64,000 bases of DNA, taken from Burkholderia sp. Leaf177 (lineage in GTDB: Bacteria; Pseudomonadota; Gammaproteobacteria; Burkholderiales; Burkholderiaceae). Each line of letters begins with the position of its first letter. The stretch's first letter is position 1. The stretch covers positions 1-64,000 of the forward strand of contig NZ_LMPF01000004.1 of NCBI RefSeq assembly GCF_001424345.1, in the 5' to 3' direction. A program made the position numbers and the translations under genes. Of this stretch, positions 49,543 through 57,858 are shown one piece after another. The notes under the pieces were generated by a model that searched no databases, was not told the DNA's origin, and saw nothing but the letters and a program-made list of their open reading frames with translations.

Positions 49543-50057
49543 GTGCCACTCACGATTTTCAACGATGCCGATTTGCGGCCAGGTTCCTCTCCGAGCATCA
49601 CGCGCATGTGTTCGCGTGCGCGGGACAGGCGCGACATCACCGTCCCGGGCGGCACGTTCAGCACCGCCGATGCCTCTTGATAACTCATATCCTCCACGCA
49701 GACGAGCAGCATGACTTCGCGTTGCTCGACAGGCAGGCAATATAACGCGCGCTGCACGTCGCGCAGCACGAGTCCATCCACTTCGCCAACGGGCGCGGCC
49801 ATCTGGCGCCAGGGCGCGGTTTCATCGTCGACTGCAATATCGCGCCGGCCACGCAATTGATCGATATAAAGATTGCGCATGATCGTGAACAGCCACGCGC
49901 GCAGATTGCTGCCCACGCGAAACGCGCCCGAGCGGCCGAGGGCGCGCTCGGTGACGTCCTGCACGAGGTCATCGGCCCAGGCGCGGTCTCCCGTCAGCGC
50001 GCGCGCATAACGCCGCAACTGCGGGAGAATCCCGACGAGATCAGTATCGAAGCTCAA
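49539..50057 (-). CDS. ECF-type RNA polymerase sigma factor
   Basis: A 172-aa ECF sigma factor with region 2 (LPQLRRYARALTGDRAWADDLVQDVTERAL, WLFTIMRNLYIDQLR) and region 4 (LPVEQREVMLLVCVEDMSYQEASAVLNVPPGTVMSRLSRARE). The start must be the TTG at 50057: no ATG fits region 2 and an in-frame TGA lies just upstream. TTG suggests low translation. It is coupled to the anti-sigma gene by ATGA and lies 60 nt after the COG4315 gene. Confidence 0.9.
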   Translation of the reverse strand: MSFDTDLVGILPQLRRYARALTGDRAWADDLVQDVTERALGRSGAFRVGSNLRAWLFTIMRNLYIDQLRGRRDIAVDDETAPWRQMAAPVGEVDGLVLRDVQRALYCLPVEQREVMLLVCVEDMSYQEASAVLNVPPGTVMSRLSRAREHMRVMLGEEPGRKSASLKIVSGT

Positions 50058-50117
50058 CGCACTGGCTCTTCACATAATCAGTTTCGATGTGTGGTCTCAC
50101 TCGCGCCAGTCCCTGCC

Positions 50118-50504
50118 TTATTGCTTCACGGTGTGCCAGACGTCCTTGAAGTTCTCCCCCTTGGCGTCGCCCGCCTTGGTGTCTTTCGCGAACGTGTACA
50201 CGCGCTTGCCCTTGTAAGCCCATTGTTTGCCGCCGTCGGCGGTGGATACGACGCTCCAGTCGCCTTGGGCCTTGTCCGACGTATCGGCCATTGCCGCCGG
50301 CCAGGCCTGCGCGCAGCCGCCCGAGCAGGCGCTTGGACCGGAAGCCGTGTCTTTGTCGAAGGTATAGAGCGTCATGCCCTTCGAGTCGGTGTACATGCCG
50401 TTTGCGGCCATGGGCGGCGCGGCGTGGACGGCTAAGGAGGTCAGGGCGGTCAGGCTGAAAGTGGCGGCCAGCGCCGCGGCGAGCATCGGGTTTCGCGTTT
50501 TCAT
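50118..50504 (-). CDS. COG4315 exported protein with Yx(F/W)xxD-type repeats
   Basis: A 128-aa secreted protein. The signal peptide ends near residue 28 (SLAVHA-APP). Two repeats typical of COG4315 follow: GMTLYTFDKD then CSGGCAQAWPA, and KRVYTFAKDTKAGD then FKDVWHTV. The cysteine pair in CSGGC may form a disulfide. It lacks a lipobox, so it is probably periplasmic. ATG at 50504 is preceded by GGAAGAG; an ATG four codons upstream would cover that site. Function of the family is unknown; the operon position suggests it is part of, or sensed by, the sigma system. Confidence 0.8.
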   Translation of the reverse strand: MKTRNPMLAAALAATFSLTALTSLAVHAAPPMAANGMYTDSKGMTLYTFDKDTASGPSACSGGCAQAWPAAMADTSDKAQGDWSVVSTADGGKQWAYKGKRVYTFAKDTKAGDAKGENFKDVWHTVKQ

Positions 50505-50685
50505 TGTCTCTTCCATTTGTCGGTCTACGGGATAAACGAACGCCGCCCGCGCAATATTCCGGCGGGCTGCGAATATTCTGGTCCAGTTTGCGAAGGTCGT
50601 CCGGGTTTTCTTCTTCCGTGGGGTGATTCGCGGACGTCGCTACAATCGACACGTTCTCGTAACTCTGAAAACAAGGCGAGGTGCA

Positions 50686-51948
50686 ATGGTGCAGGACAGC
50701 AAGAAGTCGTCGGCTGAGAGAAAGCGTCCACTCGATGGAACCCGTGTGCTCGATCTATCGCGAGTACTGGCCGGGCCGTGGTGCACGCAAAATCTCGCGG
50801 ATCTCGGCGCGGAAGTGTTCAAGATCGAACGTCCGGGAACGGGCGACGATACCCGCTCGTGGGGCCCGCCGTTCCTGCGCGACGCCGATGGCCGCGACAC
50901 CTCCGAGAGCGCCTATTTTCTCTGCGCGAATCGCAACAAGCAGTCGGTTGCCATCGATATGAGTTCGCCCGAAGGCGCCGCGCTCATCCGCGAGTTCGCG
51001 AAATCCTGCGATGTCGTCGTCGAGAACTTCAAGGTTGGCGGCCTGAAGAAATATGGTCTGGATTACACGAGTCTTTCGGAACTGAATCCGCGACTGGTGT
51101 ATTGCTCGATAACCGGATTTGGGCAAAATGGCCCGCTGTCGCAACGCGCGGGATACGACTTCCTGATCCAGGGCATGGGCGGCCTGATGAGCATCACGGG
51201 CGAACCCGACAGCGTGGCCGGCGGCGGTCCGGAAAAAGTCGGCGTGGCCGTGACCGACCTGATGGCCGGCATGTATGCGACCACCGGCATTCTCGCGGCC
51301 TTGATGGAGCGCGAAAAGAGCGGCCTTGGCCAGCATCTCGACATTGCGTTGCTCGACGCCCAGCTCGCCATGCTCGCCAATCAGTCGATGAACTACCTCA
51401 CCACCGGCGTTGCGCCCAAGCGCATGGGCAATGCACATCCGAATATCGTGCCGTATCAGACGTTCGCGGCGAGCGACGGACACGTGATCGTCGCGTGCGG
51501 CAACGACGGCCAGTTCCGTGCGCTCTGCACGGCGATGAACGTGCCGGAACTGGCTATCGATTCACGCTTCGCCACCAACAGCGGGCGCAGCGTGAACCGC
51601 GCGGAACTGTTGCCGCAACTGGCGGCCGTGTTCATGACCCGCACGCGCGATGCGTGGGTTTCGGCGCTCGAAGCGTGCGGCGTGCCATGCGGGCCGATCA
51701 ACGATATCGAGCAGGCGTTTGGTTCGGATCAGGCTGTGTATCGCCAAGCGACGCGCGAAATTGCGCATCCGGTTGCGGGCGTGGCGCCGACGGTCGCGAG
51801 TCCGCTGCGTTTATCGGCTACGCCGGTTGAATATAACCAGGCGCCGCCGATGCTCGGCGAACACACGAACACTGTTTTGCGCGATGTCCTCGGTCTGACC
51901 GATGCCCGGATCGACGAACTTCTGAAGGCAGGCGTGATCGGCGAATAG
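50686..51948 (+). CDS. CaiB/BaiF family CoA transferase
   Basis: A 420-aa family III CoA transferase that moves CoA between an acyl-CoA and a free carboxylic acid. PLDGTRVLDLSRVLAGPWCTQNLADLGAEVFKIE is the family's N-terminal block (conserved as LDLSRVLAGPW), and the catalytic aspartate is probably Asp191 in VAVTDLMAGMYA. The frame is open for 21 codons upstream, but ATG at 50686 follows AGGCGAGG. A TACAAT -10-like box lies at 50641-50646. The substrate is not predictable. It ends one base from the convergent cardiolipin synthase gene. Confidence 0.88.
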   Translation: MVQDSKKSSAERKRPLDGTRVLDLSRVLAGPWCTQNLADLGAEVFKIERPGTGDDTRSWGPPFLRDADGRDTSESAYFLCANRNKQSVAIDMSSPEGAALIREFAKSCDVVVENFKVGGLKKYGLDYTSLSELNPRLVYCSITGFGQNGPLSQRAGYDFLIQGMGGLMSITGEPDSVAGGGPEKVGVAVTDLMAGMYATTGILAALMEREKSGLGQHLDIALLDAQLAMLANQSMNYLTTGVAPKRMGNAHPNIVPYQTFAASDGHVIVACGNDGQFRALCTAMNVPELAIDSRFATNSGRSVNRAELLPQLAAVFMTRTRDAWVSALEACGVPCGPINDIEQAFGSDQAVYRQATREIAHPVAGVAPTVASPLRLSATPVEYNQAPPMLGEHTNTVLRDVLGLTDARIDELLKAGVIGE

Positions 51949-51949
51949 C

Positions 51950-53233
51950 TTAAAGCTGCCAGTCGAGCAAAGGCACGGCTTTCTCGATCAGCTTTTCCAG
52001 CGCGGGCCGATTCAGCCAGTCCTGATACGTGACTTGCTGCGACTTTTTGATATCGGCGTCGAAGATCGCGCTTTGCTGCCTTGCAAACTCGCGATCGTAG
52101 ATGTTGAGATTGGCTTCGTCGTTGAGCTTGAACGAACGGCTGTCGAAATTCGTCGATCCCACCGATACCAGATATTCATCCACCACCAGCAGCTTGCAGT
52201 GAAACATGGTCGGCTGATATTCGTGGATTTCGATGCCCGCCGCCAGCAGATCGCCCCAGCATGCGCGTGACGCTTCGCGCACCGTGTGGGTATCGATGTG
52301 CTTGCCCGGCGTCACGATCCGCACCTTCACACCGCGCCGGGCGGCTTCCACCAGCGCGTTGATCGCGAGACCGTCCGGCACGAAATAAGCGCTCGCCAGA
52401 TCGATCCGCTCGGACGCCGCCGTGATCGCCATCAGGTACATGAGCTCCATGTCGTCCGCGCCGTGCGTTGGCGAACTGCTGAACATGTGCGCAACGCCAT
52501 TGCTCGCTTCGCCTTCGGGCAGCGGTTTGACATCGGGAAAATATTTCGGACCGTGCAGCACGTTGCCGGTCGCCTTGATCCAGTTGTCCATGAACACGGC
52601 CTGCATGTGCCCGACAACCGGTCCTTCCACGCGGAAATGGGTATCGCGCCAATGCTTCTCGTCTTGCGCGTGGCCCGTCCATTCCTCGGCAATTCCCACG
52701 CCGCCAGTGAATCCGACACGTCCGTCGATGATCAGCAGCTTCCGGTGCGTCCGGTTGTTCATGCGGCCAAGTCCGGTCCAATGCGGCTTGTGATACTGGA
52801 TGACCTCGGCGCCGCTTTGGCGCAATTGCTCCAGATACTTGTGGTCCATCTTCTTGCAGCCGACCCAGTCGAGCAGGACATGCACGGCCACGCCCGACCG
52901 CGCTTTCTCCGATAACGCCGCTGCAAACTGCGCGCCGATCTCGCCCGACCAGTAGATGAACGTCTCGAACGTGATCGTTTCTTTCGCGGAGCGGATGCCT
53001 TCGAGCATCGATGGAAAGATTTCGTCGCCATTGAGCAGCACGCGATACCGGTTCCCCGATGTCACCGGAGGCCCGAGCAGAAGGCTCATCGAGCGGATGA
53101 ATTGCGGGTCGTCGCTTGCGTACAGCCGGTCGATGTTGTGTTCGACCTTCTTCTCGCCGCTTACGAAATTCGCCAGGATGACCACGACAATCAGCGTGAT
53201 CAGAACCGTAAGCGGTATGGCCAAAAGGAGCAT
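51950..53233 (-). CDS. Cardiolipin synthase (phospholipase D superfamily)
   Basis: A 427-aa membrane-anchored enzyme joining phosphatidylglycerol units into cardiolipin. One N-terminal span at about residues 2-24 precedes two HKD motifs: His163-x-Lys165-x4-Asp170 (HRKLLIID) and His345-x-Lys347-x4-Asp352 (HCKLLVVD), each followed by a G-GSxNxxxRS-type block. It is of the ClsB/ClsC-like short type rather than the 480-aa ClsA with two spans, or a single-span variant. ATG at 53233 is chosen; a TTG 16 codons upstream has AAGG before it and is possible. Confidence 0.85.
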   Translation of the reverse strand: MLLLAIPLTVLITLIVVVILANFVSGEKKVEHNIDRLYASDDPQFIRSMSLLLGPPVTSGNRYRVLLNGDEIFPSMLEGIRSAKETITFETFIYWSGEIGAQFAAALSEKARSGVAVHVLLDWVGCKKMDHKYLEQLRQSGAEVIQYHKPHWTGLGRMNNRTHRKLLIIDGRVGFTGGVGIAEEWTGHAQDEKHWRDTHFRVEGPVVGHMQAVFMDNWIKATGNVLHGPKYFPDVKPLPEGEASNGVAHMFSSSPTHGADDMELMYLMAITAASERIDLASAYFVPDGLAINALVEAARRGVKVRIVTPGKHIDTHTVREASRACWGDLLAAGIEIHEYQPTMFHCKLLVVDEYLVSVGSTNFDSRSFKLNDEANLNIYDREFARQQSAIFDADIKKSQQVTYQDWLNRPALEKLIEKAVPLLDWQL

Positions 53234-53299
53234 GTGGGATCCGAAAGAGGGCGGCGCGGGATTCGACACGCCTCGTAGCAAGAGCCGGACCTTCTGCGA

Positions 53300-53743
53300 T
53301 TATTCGTCCACGATCGTGCTGAGATTGACGCGCACGCGGCGCAGCAAGGAGATCAGTTGCGCGCGTTCTTCGGCGTCGAGACCGGCGAGTGCTTCGGTTG
53401 CAACCGAATCGCCGACTCGCCGCGCACGGCCGAGCGCGCCTTCGGCTTTGGCGGTCATACGCACCGTGCGTTCGCGGCGGTCATCGGGATTGGAAAAGCG
53501 TTCAATCCAGCCGCCTTCTTCCATGCGGTCGAGCAAACGGCCCGCCGATATGGGCGCGACTTCGAGCAGATCGGCCAGGCGCGCCTGATTGACATCGCCG
53601 AAATGGGACAGATACGCGAGCGCGCGGCATTGTGCCCGCGTGAGGTCGAGGGACGATTTCGCGAGTTCGTCGAAGCGCTTGCTGCACAGGCGCCCCACGT
53701 CCGAAATCAGAAATCCAAAGCGCTTGTCGAGATGCGTTTCCAT
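53300..53743 (-). CDS. MarR family transcriptional regulator
   Basis: A 147-aa winged-helix regulator. The DNA-binding core is VNQARLADLLEVAPISAGRLLDRMEEGGWIERF followed by the wing NPDDRRERTVRMT, both typical of MarR. It is divergent from the DHA2 efflux gene and probably represses it through the palindrome at 53851. No cysteine pair for redox sensing is apparent; one cysteine lies in RLCSKRF and one in RAQCRALA. Confidence 0.9.
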   Translation of the reverse strand: METHLDKRFGFLISDVGRLCSKRFDELAKSSLDLTRAQCRALAYLSHFGDVNQARLADLLEVAPISAGRLLDRMEEGGWIERFSNPDDRRERTVRMTAKAEGALGRARRVGDSVATEALAGLDAEERAQLISLLRRVRVNLSTIVDE

Positions 53744-53827
53744 GCAACGGATTATACGAAAGATGCACGTAATTACCGTGAATGAAGACGTACCGCGACG
53801 TACGGGTTTATCCGGGTTATTGACATC

Positions 53828-53855
53828 TTGTGACGATCGTTAGCATGTTTATAAT
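53828..53855 (+). promoter_or_regulatory. Promoter of the DHA2 efflux gene
   Basis: TTGTGA (53828-53833) and a perfect TATAAT (53850-53855) stand 16 nt apart. A TTGACA at 53820 is 24 nt from the same -10 and probably not used. The -10 is inside the adjacent palindrome. Confidence 0.65.
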
Positions 53856-53870
53856 AAGCATGCTTACTAT
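53851..53870. promoter_or_regulatory. Probable MarR operator (20-bp near-palindrome)
   Basis: The 20-bp inverted repeat centred on AAGCATGCTT matches its reverse complement at 18 of 20 positions, with a perfect 12-bp core TAAGCATGCTTA. It overlaps the TATAAT of the pump promoter, the classical arrangement for MarR repression. A second dyad, CACGTAATTACCGTG, lies at 53766-53780 nearer the marR start. Confidence 0.7.
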
Positions 53871-53894
53871 TAAATTCACTCATCCGGCGCCTGA

Positions 53895-55436
53895 ATGTCC
53901 TCAGAATCAATGCCGTTGAGCGCCGCAGCCGCGCCGCTCAACCGGCCAATGCTGACCGTTTCGATCATGCTTGCCACGCTGATCCAGACGCTCGACAGCA
54001 CCATCGCCAACGTTGCGTTGCCGCATATGCAGGGCACGCTGTCGGCGTCGCAGGACGAGATCACGTGGGTGCTGACGTCCTACATTGTTGCCGCCGCCAT
54101 TGCCACGCCGCTCACCGGCTGGCTCTCCGATCGCCTCAGCACAAAGCGCTTGCTGATCATATCGATCGGCGGTTTCACGCTTGCGTCCGCGTTGTGCGGG
54201 CTGTCGGAAACGCTTGCGCAGATTGTTGCGTCGCGTTTGCTGCAGGGCATTTTCGGCGCGTCGCTCGTGCCGCTTTCGCAATCCATCCTGCTCGATATCA
54301 ACCCGCGCGAAAAGCAAGGCCAGGCGATGGCCGTCTGGGGCATGGGCGTGATGGTCGGGCCGATTCTCGGGCCAACGCTCGGCGGATGGCTCACCGACAG
54401 CTATAACTGGCGTTGGGTGTTTTTCATCAATGTGCCTATTGGCGCGTTTGCGTTGTTTGGCGTGTTCACTTTCCTGCCGGCGCGGGCCGCGAAGCACGGC
54501 GTGAAATTCGATGCATTCGGCTTCGCGACTCTAGGCCTGGCGATCGGCGCATTCCAGGCGATGCTCGATCGCGGCGAACAGCTCGACTGGTTTGGATCGT
54601 TGGAAATACGCATTGAGGCGATCCTCGCGGCGCTGAGTTTCATCTTTTTCCTGGCGCACACGGCGACGGCCGGCAAGCGCTCGTTCTTCAAGTACGAGCT
54701 TTTGAAGGACCGCAATTTCGCGACCGGCGTGTTTTTCATCTTCGTGATCGGCGCGGTGATGTACGCCACGCGCGCGCTTTTACCGCCGATGCTGCAGAAC
54801 CTGATGAACTATCCCGTCGCGACCACTGGCCTCGTCACTGCTCCGAGCGGCGCGGGCACGATGTTCGCCATGTTGATCGCGGGCCGCATGCTGCGTCGCA
54901 CCGATGCACGGCTTCTGCTGCTCGCCGGTTTTCTGATCTCGGCATTCGCGTTATGGCAGATGATGCAATACACGCTGGTGCTGTCGGTGTCCGACATCGT
55001 GTGGCCGGGCGTGATCCAGGGCTTTGGCCTCGGTTTCGTTTTCGTGCCGCTGAGCGCGCTGACGTTCTCGACCTTGACGCCCGAACTTCGCGCCGATGGC
55101 ACCGCGACCTACAGCCTGATGCGCAATATTGGCAGCAGTATCGGTATTTCGATTGTGCAAACCATGATGACGCGCGGCACGCAGGTCGCGCACGCGGATC
55201 TCGCGGCGAACGTGAACGTCTTCAATCCATCGATGCAACCCATGCTCGAAAGCGGATCGCAGATGAGCCTCGCCCTCATGGACCAGACGATCAACCAGCA
55301 GGCGCAGATGATTGCGTACCTGAACGACTTCAAGCTGATGTTCGTCGCGACCTTGCTGGTCGTGCCGCTTGTGATGCTCATCCGTCCCGCGCGTCCGGTT
55401 CCGGGCGAAACCCTCGTGCACGCGGCCGCCGATTAA
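53895..55436 (+). CDS. DHA2 family multidrug efflux transporter (EmrB/QacA type)
   Basis: A 513-aa, 14-helix drug:H+ antiporter. Motif D1-like LDSTIANVALPHMQG, motif A GWLSDRLSTKRLL, and motif C WGMGVMVGPILGPTLGGWLTDSYNWRWVFFINVPIG are all present. EmrB proteins usually work with an EmrA periplasmic adaptor and an outer membrane channel; neither is encoded next to it, so it may act alone or borrow a partner. Expression is likely controlled by the divergent MarR protein. Confidence 0.9.
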   Translation: MSSESMPLSAAAAPLNRPMLTVSIMLATLIQTLDSTIANVALPHMQGTLSASQDEITWVLTSYIVAAAIATPLTGWLSDRLSTKRLLIISIGGFTLASALCGLSETLAQIVASRLLQGIFGASLVPLSQSILLDINPREKQGQAMAVWGMGVMVGPILGPTLGGWLTDSYNWRWVFFINVPIGAFALFGVFTFLPARAAKHGVKFDAFGFATLGLAIGAFQAMLDRGEQLDWFGSLEIRIEAILAALSFIFFLAHTATAGKRSFFKYELLKDRNFATGVFFIFVIGAVMYATRALLPPMLQNLMNYPVATTGLVTAPSGAGTMFAMLIAGRMLRRTDARLLLLAGFLISAFALWQMMQYTLVLSVSDIVWPGVIQGFGLGFVFVPLSALTFSTLTPELRADGTATYSLMRNIGSSIGISIVQTMMTRGTQVAHADLAANVNVFNPSMQPMLESGSQMSLALMDQTINQQAQMIAYLNDFKLMFVATLLVVPLVMLIRPARPVPGETLVHAAAD

Positions 55437-55439
55437 GAA

Positions 55440-55949
55440 CTACTCGATAGACGAATCGCGCGCGATATCGCGCTGCGTCAGGTACACACGCAGATCGAAC
55501 TCGATCTGGTGATACCCCGGCTGCATGAATTCGCACAGCCGATAAAACGCCTTGTTGTGATCGCTTTCCTTCAGATGTGCGAGTTCGTGCACGACGATCA
55601 TGCGCAAGAATTCCGGCGGCGTTTCCTTGAACAGCGACGCCACGCGAATCTCCTTCTTCGCTTTCAGCTTGCCGCCTTGCACCCGCGATATCGCCGTATG
55701 AAGGCCGAGCGCATGACGCAGCACATCGAGCTTGGCGTCGTACATGACTTTGTCGATAGCCGGCGCCACGCGAAGAAATTCCTGCTTCAGGTCGGTCGTA
55801 TATTCGTACAGTGCGCGATCGGATTGCACCGCATGCCGAAGCGGATATCGATCAGCCAGATACATGCCGAGTTTGTCATCCGCAATGAGCTTGCGGACCT
55901 TGTCCTGAAGCGTTTCCGGATACGCGCTCAGGTATTTGAGAGGAAGCAT
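55440..55949 (-). CDS. YgjP-like metallopeptidase domain protein (DUF45)
   Basis: A 169-aa protein with the zincin motif HELAH in RMIVVHELAHLKESDHNKAFYRLCEFMQPGY, typical of the YgjP/DUF45 family within the M48-like metallopeptidases. The downstream His/Glu residues would complete the zinc site. No signal peptide or membrane span is seen, so it is cytoplasmic. Substrates unknown. It is convergent with the DHA2 gene at 3 nt distance and 15 nt downstream of the membrane protein gene. Confidence 0.82.
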   Translation of the reverse strand: MLPLKYLSAYPETLQDKVRKLIADDKLGMYLADRYPLRHAVQSDRALYEYTTDLKQEFLRVAPAIDKVMYDAKLDVLRHALGLHTAISRVQGGKLKAKKEIRVASLFKETPPEFLRMIVVHELAHLKESDHNKAFYRLCEFMQPGYHQIEFDLRVYLTQRDIARDSSIE

Positions 55950-55964
55950 GGCGATACCAATGAC

Positions 55965-56366
55965 TTAGTGAGTGCGACGCGTGCTCCACAAGATACACGC
56001 GATCAACGCAAGCTGAAGCGGCAAGCGAGCGACGAGCGCCCACACGGGAATATCGGGAAAACGCTCGGCATGCTGGAGCATGAAAACGTTGGCCGGCGTC
56101 ACCGCGATGGTCAACAGCGCGAGTCCGATTCCGGCCATATGGCGAGTGCGTCTGATCGTGATTCCGGCGGCGCCGAGCAATTCGAAGATCCCGCTGACAA
56201 TCACGGCGAGAATGGGCGCAGGCACAAACGACGGCACGATCTGCACGAACAGCGGCATGAAGAAGAAATGACAGACGCCGCCGATTGCGAACCAGAGGAA
56301 CACGAACGCAAGCGCGAGGCGTCGCGTAATAGACATTGACGGCAGTGCAATGCTCGATAAACCCAT
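55965..56366 (-). CDS. Small four-helix membrane protein (DoxX-like)
   Basis: A protein of about 133 aa with four hydrophobic segments (FVFLWFAIGGVCHFFFMP, APILAVIVSGIFELLGAAG, MAGIGLALLTIAVTPANVFML and LVARLPLQLALIACIL). Length, topology and the GxxHF in the first helix resemble DoxX-like proteins (COG4270). Function is unknown. Start is at 56366 or an ATG ten codons later at 56336; neither has a strong ribosome site. The open frame continues back through the tRNA terminator, which is not coding. Confidence 0.7.
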   Translation of the reverse strand: MGLSSIALPSMSITRRLALAFVFLWFAIGGVCHFFFMPLFVQIVPSFVPAPILAVIVSGIFELLGAAGITIRRTRHMAGIGLALLTIAVTPANVFMLQHAERFPDIPVWALVARLPLQLALIACILWSTRRTH

Positions 56367-56451
56367 GACATACCCGGTAGGAAAGCAGGAAAGAGCAGAG
56401 AGGGAATCACCCGAATACGCGAAATCAGCACGCAAAAACCGGCCCCAAAAC

Positions 56452-56484
56452 AAAAAACCGCCCAGCAAGCTGGGCGGTTTTTTG
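56452..56484. terminator. Bidirectional terminator after tRNA-Pro
   Basis: AACCGCCCAGC and GCTGGGCGGTT pair perfectly over 11 bp with T tracts on both strands. On the minus strand it ends the ispB/tRNA-Pro transcript 9 nt after the tRNA. Confidence 0.88.
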
Positions 56485-56492
56485 ATCAATTC

Positions 56493-56569
56493 TGGTCGGG
56501 GTGAGAGGATTCGAACCTCCGGCCTCTACGTCCCGAACGTAGCGCTCTACCAGGCTAAGCTACACCCCG
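56493..56569 (-). tRNA. proK: tRNA-Pro (anticodon CGG)
   Basis: The 77-nt minus-strand sequence folds as a tRNA: acceptor CGGGGTG with CACCCCG and encoded ACCA, D arm with GCCTGGTAGAGC, anticodon stem CTACG/CGTAG enclosing TTCGGGA with anticodon CGG, and T arm GAGG-TTCGAAT-CCTC. It lies 31 nt after ispB in the same direction, with no promoter visible between, and is followed by a terminator. Confidence 0.96.
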
Positions 56570-56600
56570 AATGTTCACTCAGAAACGGTTCGTTTCCTTT

Positions 56601-57593
56601 TCAGGACTGTCTCGCCGTTGAGTAAGAACATAATTCTAGCAGGCTCTCTTTGAAAATGGAATCTGGAAACGAAGAAATTGCGTTCGCGGCCGCCTGTGCT
56701 TCCTGACGCGCGCATTTCAGCGTGTGATCAAGCGCGCCGGACGTGGTGATGGCTTCGAAAATGGTATCGAATTTATCGGTTCCGCCTTGCTCGATGGCTT
56801 CCCGTGCAAGCGCTGCCTGTTCCGCGGTTCCATGCTCCATCAAATAGATGAGCGGCAAAGTGGGCTTGCCTTCGCGCAGATCGTCGCCGGCATTTTTGCC
56901 CATGGATTCCGCCGTGCCCGTGTAGTCGAGCCAGTCGTCCATGATCTGGAAAGCCGTGCCAATGCGCCGGCCGAATTCCGCAGCCGCGGCTTCCGTCTTG
57001 GCATCTGATCCGGAAAGAACGGCGCCGAGTTGGGCCGCCGCCTCGAAAAGCTTCGCCGTCTTGTAGCGGATCACCTGCATGTAACGTGCTTCGTCCACAT
57101 CCGGATCGTGCATGTTCAGCAGTTGCAGCACTTCGCCTTCGGAAATCACATTGGTCGCGACCGACAGGATTTCCATCACGCGCATCTTGCCTACGCCGAC
57201 CATCATCTCGAACGAACGCGAGTACAGGAAGTCGCCGACCAGCACGCTCGCCGCATTGCCGAACAGCGCGTTCGCGGTCTTGCGGCCGCGCCGGAGATCG
57301 GATTCGTCGACGACGTCGTCATGCAGCAAGGTCGCCGTATGGATGAACTCGACGACCGCGGCCAGTTCGTGCCGGTGACTGGTTGTGTCTCCGAGAGCGC
57401 CCGACACCAGCAGCAGCAGCGCAGGACGAAGCCGTTTGCCGCCGGCCCCGATGATGTACTCGGAAATCTGGTTGATCAGCATCACTTCGGATGCCAGGCG
57501 CTGCCGGATGACGCGATTGACCTGCTGCATGTCCTCGGCGATAGGCTCGAGCACGTTGGCGGCGTTTGGGGAGGAAGTGGCTGTGGACGACAT
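56601..57593 (-). CDS. ispB: Octaprenyl diphosphate synthase
   Basis: The 330-aa trans-prenyltransferase makes the C40 (octaprenyl) side chain of ubiquinone from farnesyl diphosphate and IPP. Both aspartate-rich motifs are intact: DDVVD at about 92-96 and DDWLD at about 219-223, with GGKRLRPALL near the N-terminus. Ubiquinone-8 as product is inferred from the lineage. ATG at 57593 is preferred over an upstream TTG at 57602. The tRNA-Pro gene follows in the same transcript. Confidence 0.92.
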   Translation of the reverse strand: MSSTATSSPNAANVLEPIAEDMQQVNRVIRQRLASEVMLINQISEYIIGAGGKRLRPALLLLVSGALGDTTSHRHELAAVVEFIHTATLLHDDVVDESDLRRGRKTANALFGNAASVLVGDFLYSRSFEMMVGVGKMRVMEILSVATNVISEGEVLQLLNMHDPDVDEARYMQVIRYKTAKLFEAAAQLGAVLSGSDAKTEAAAAEFGRRIGTAFQIMDDWLDYTGTAESMGKNAGDDLREGKPTLPLIYLMEHGTAEQAALAREAIEQGGTDKFDTIFEAITTSGALDHTLKCARQEAQAAANAISSFPDSIFKESLLELCSYSTARQS

Positions 57594-57776
57594 GATCGGC
57601 AATTAGGGTAGTGCCGCGAATTATAAGGCGAATCGGCCGATCGACGCCTCTAATAGACGTCCCGCCTTGGCCGCGCGGCCCCAACTGAACCATGCAGCGA
57701 TATTAATCAGGATAATGTTGCGCAGCTTTGTCCGGATTCGAGCGTCGCGCCGATGAATTTGGCATCAACAAGGGTT

Positions 57777-57805
57777 TTGACGGAGAGCGTAACTCTCTGT
57801 ATAAT
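57777..57805 (+). promoter_or_regulatory. Sigma70 promoter of rplU-rpmA-obgE
   Basis: TTGACG (57777-57782), 17 nt, and a perfect TATAAT (57800-57805) form the best sigma70 promoter of the window, 54 nt upstream of rplU. Confidence 0.85.
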
Positions 57806-57858
57806 CACGCGTTTTCGCGCACGGTGTGCGGAAAAATGAATTCAGAGTGAGGTTCTCA

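Noticed and set aside
53820..53855. TTGACA at 53820 as the -35 of the pump promoter
   Set aside because: The spacer to TATAAT would be 24 nt, far outside the workable range; TTGTGA at 53828 with 16 nt is more likely.
56493..56569. tRNA-Pro as an integration site for a genomic island
   Set aside because: No integrase, no duplicated tRNA 3' end nearby, and both sides carry ordinary chromosomal genes.
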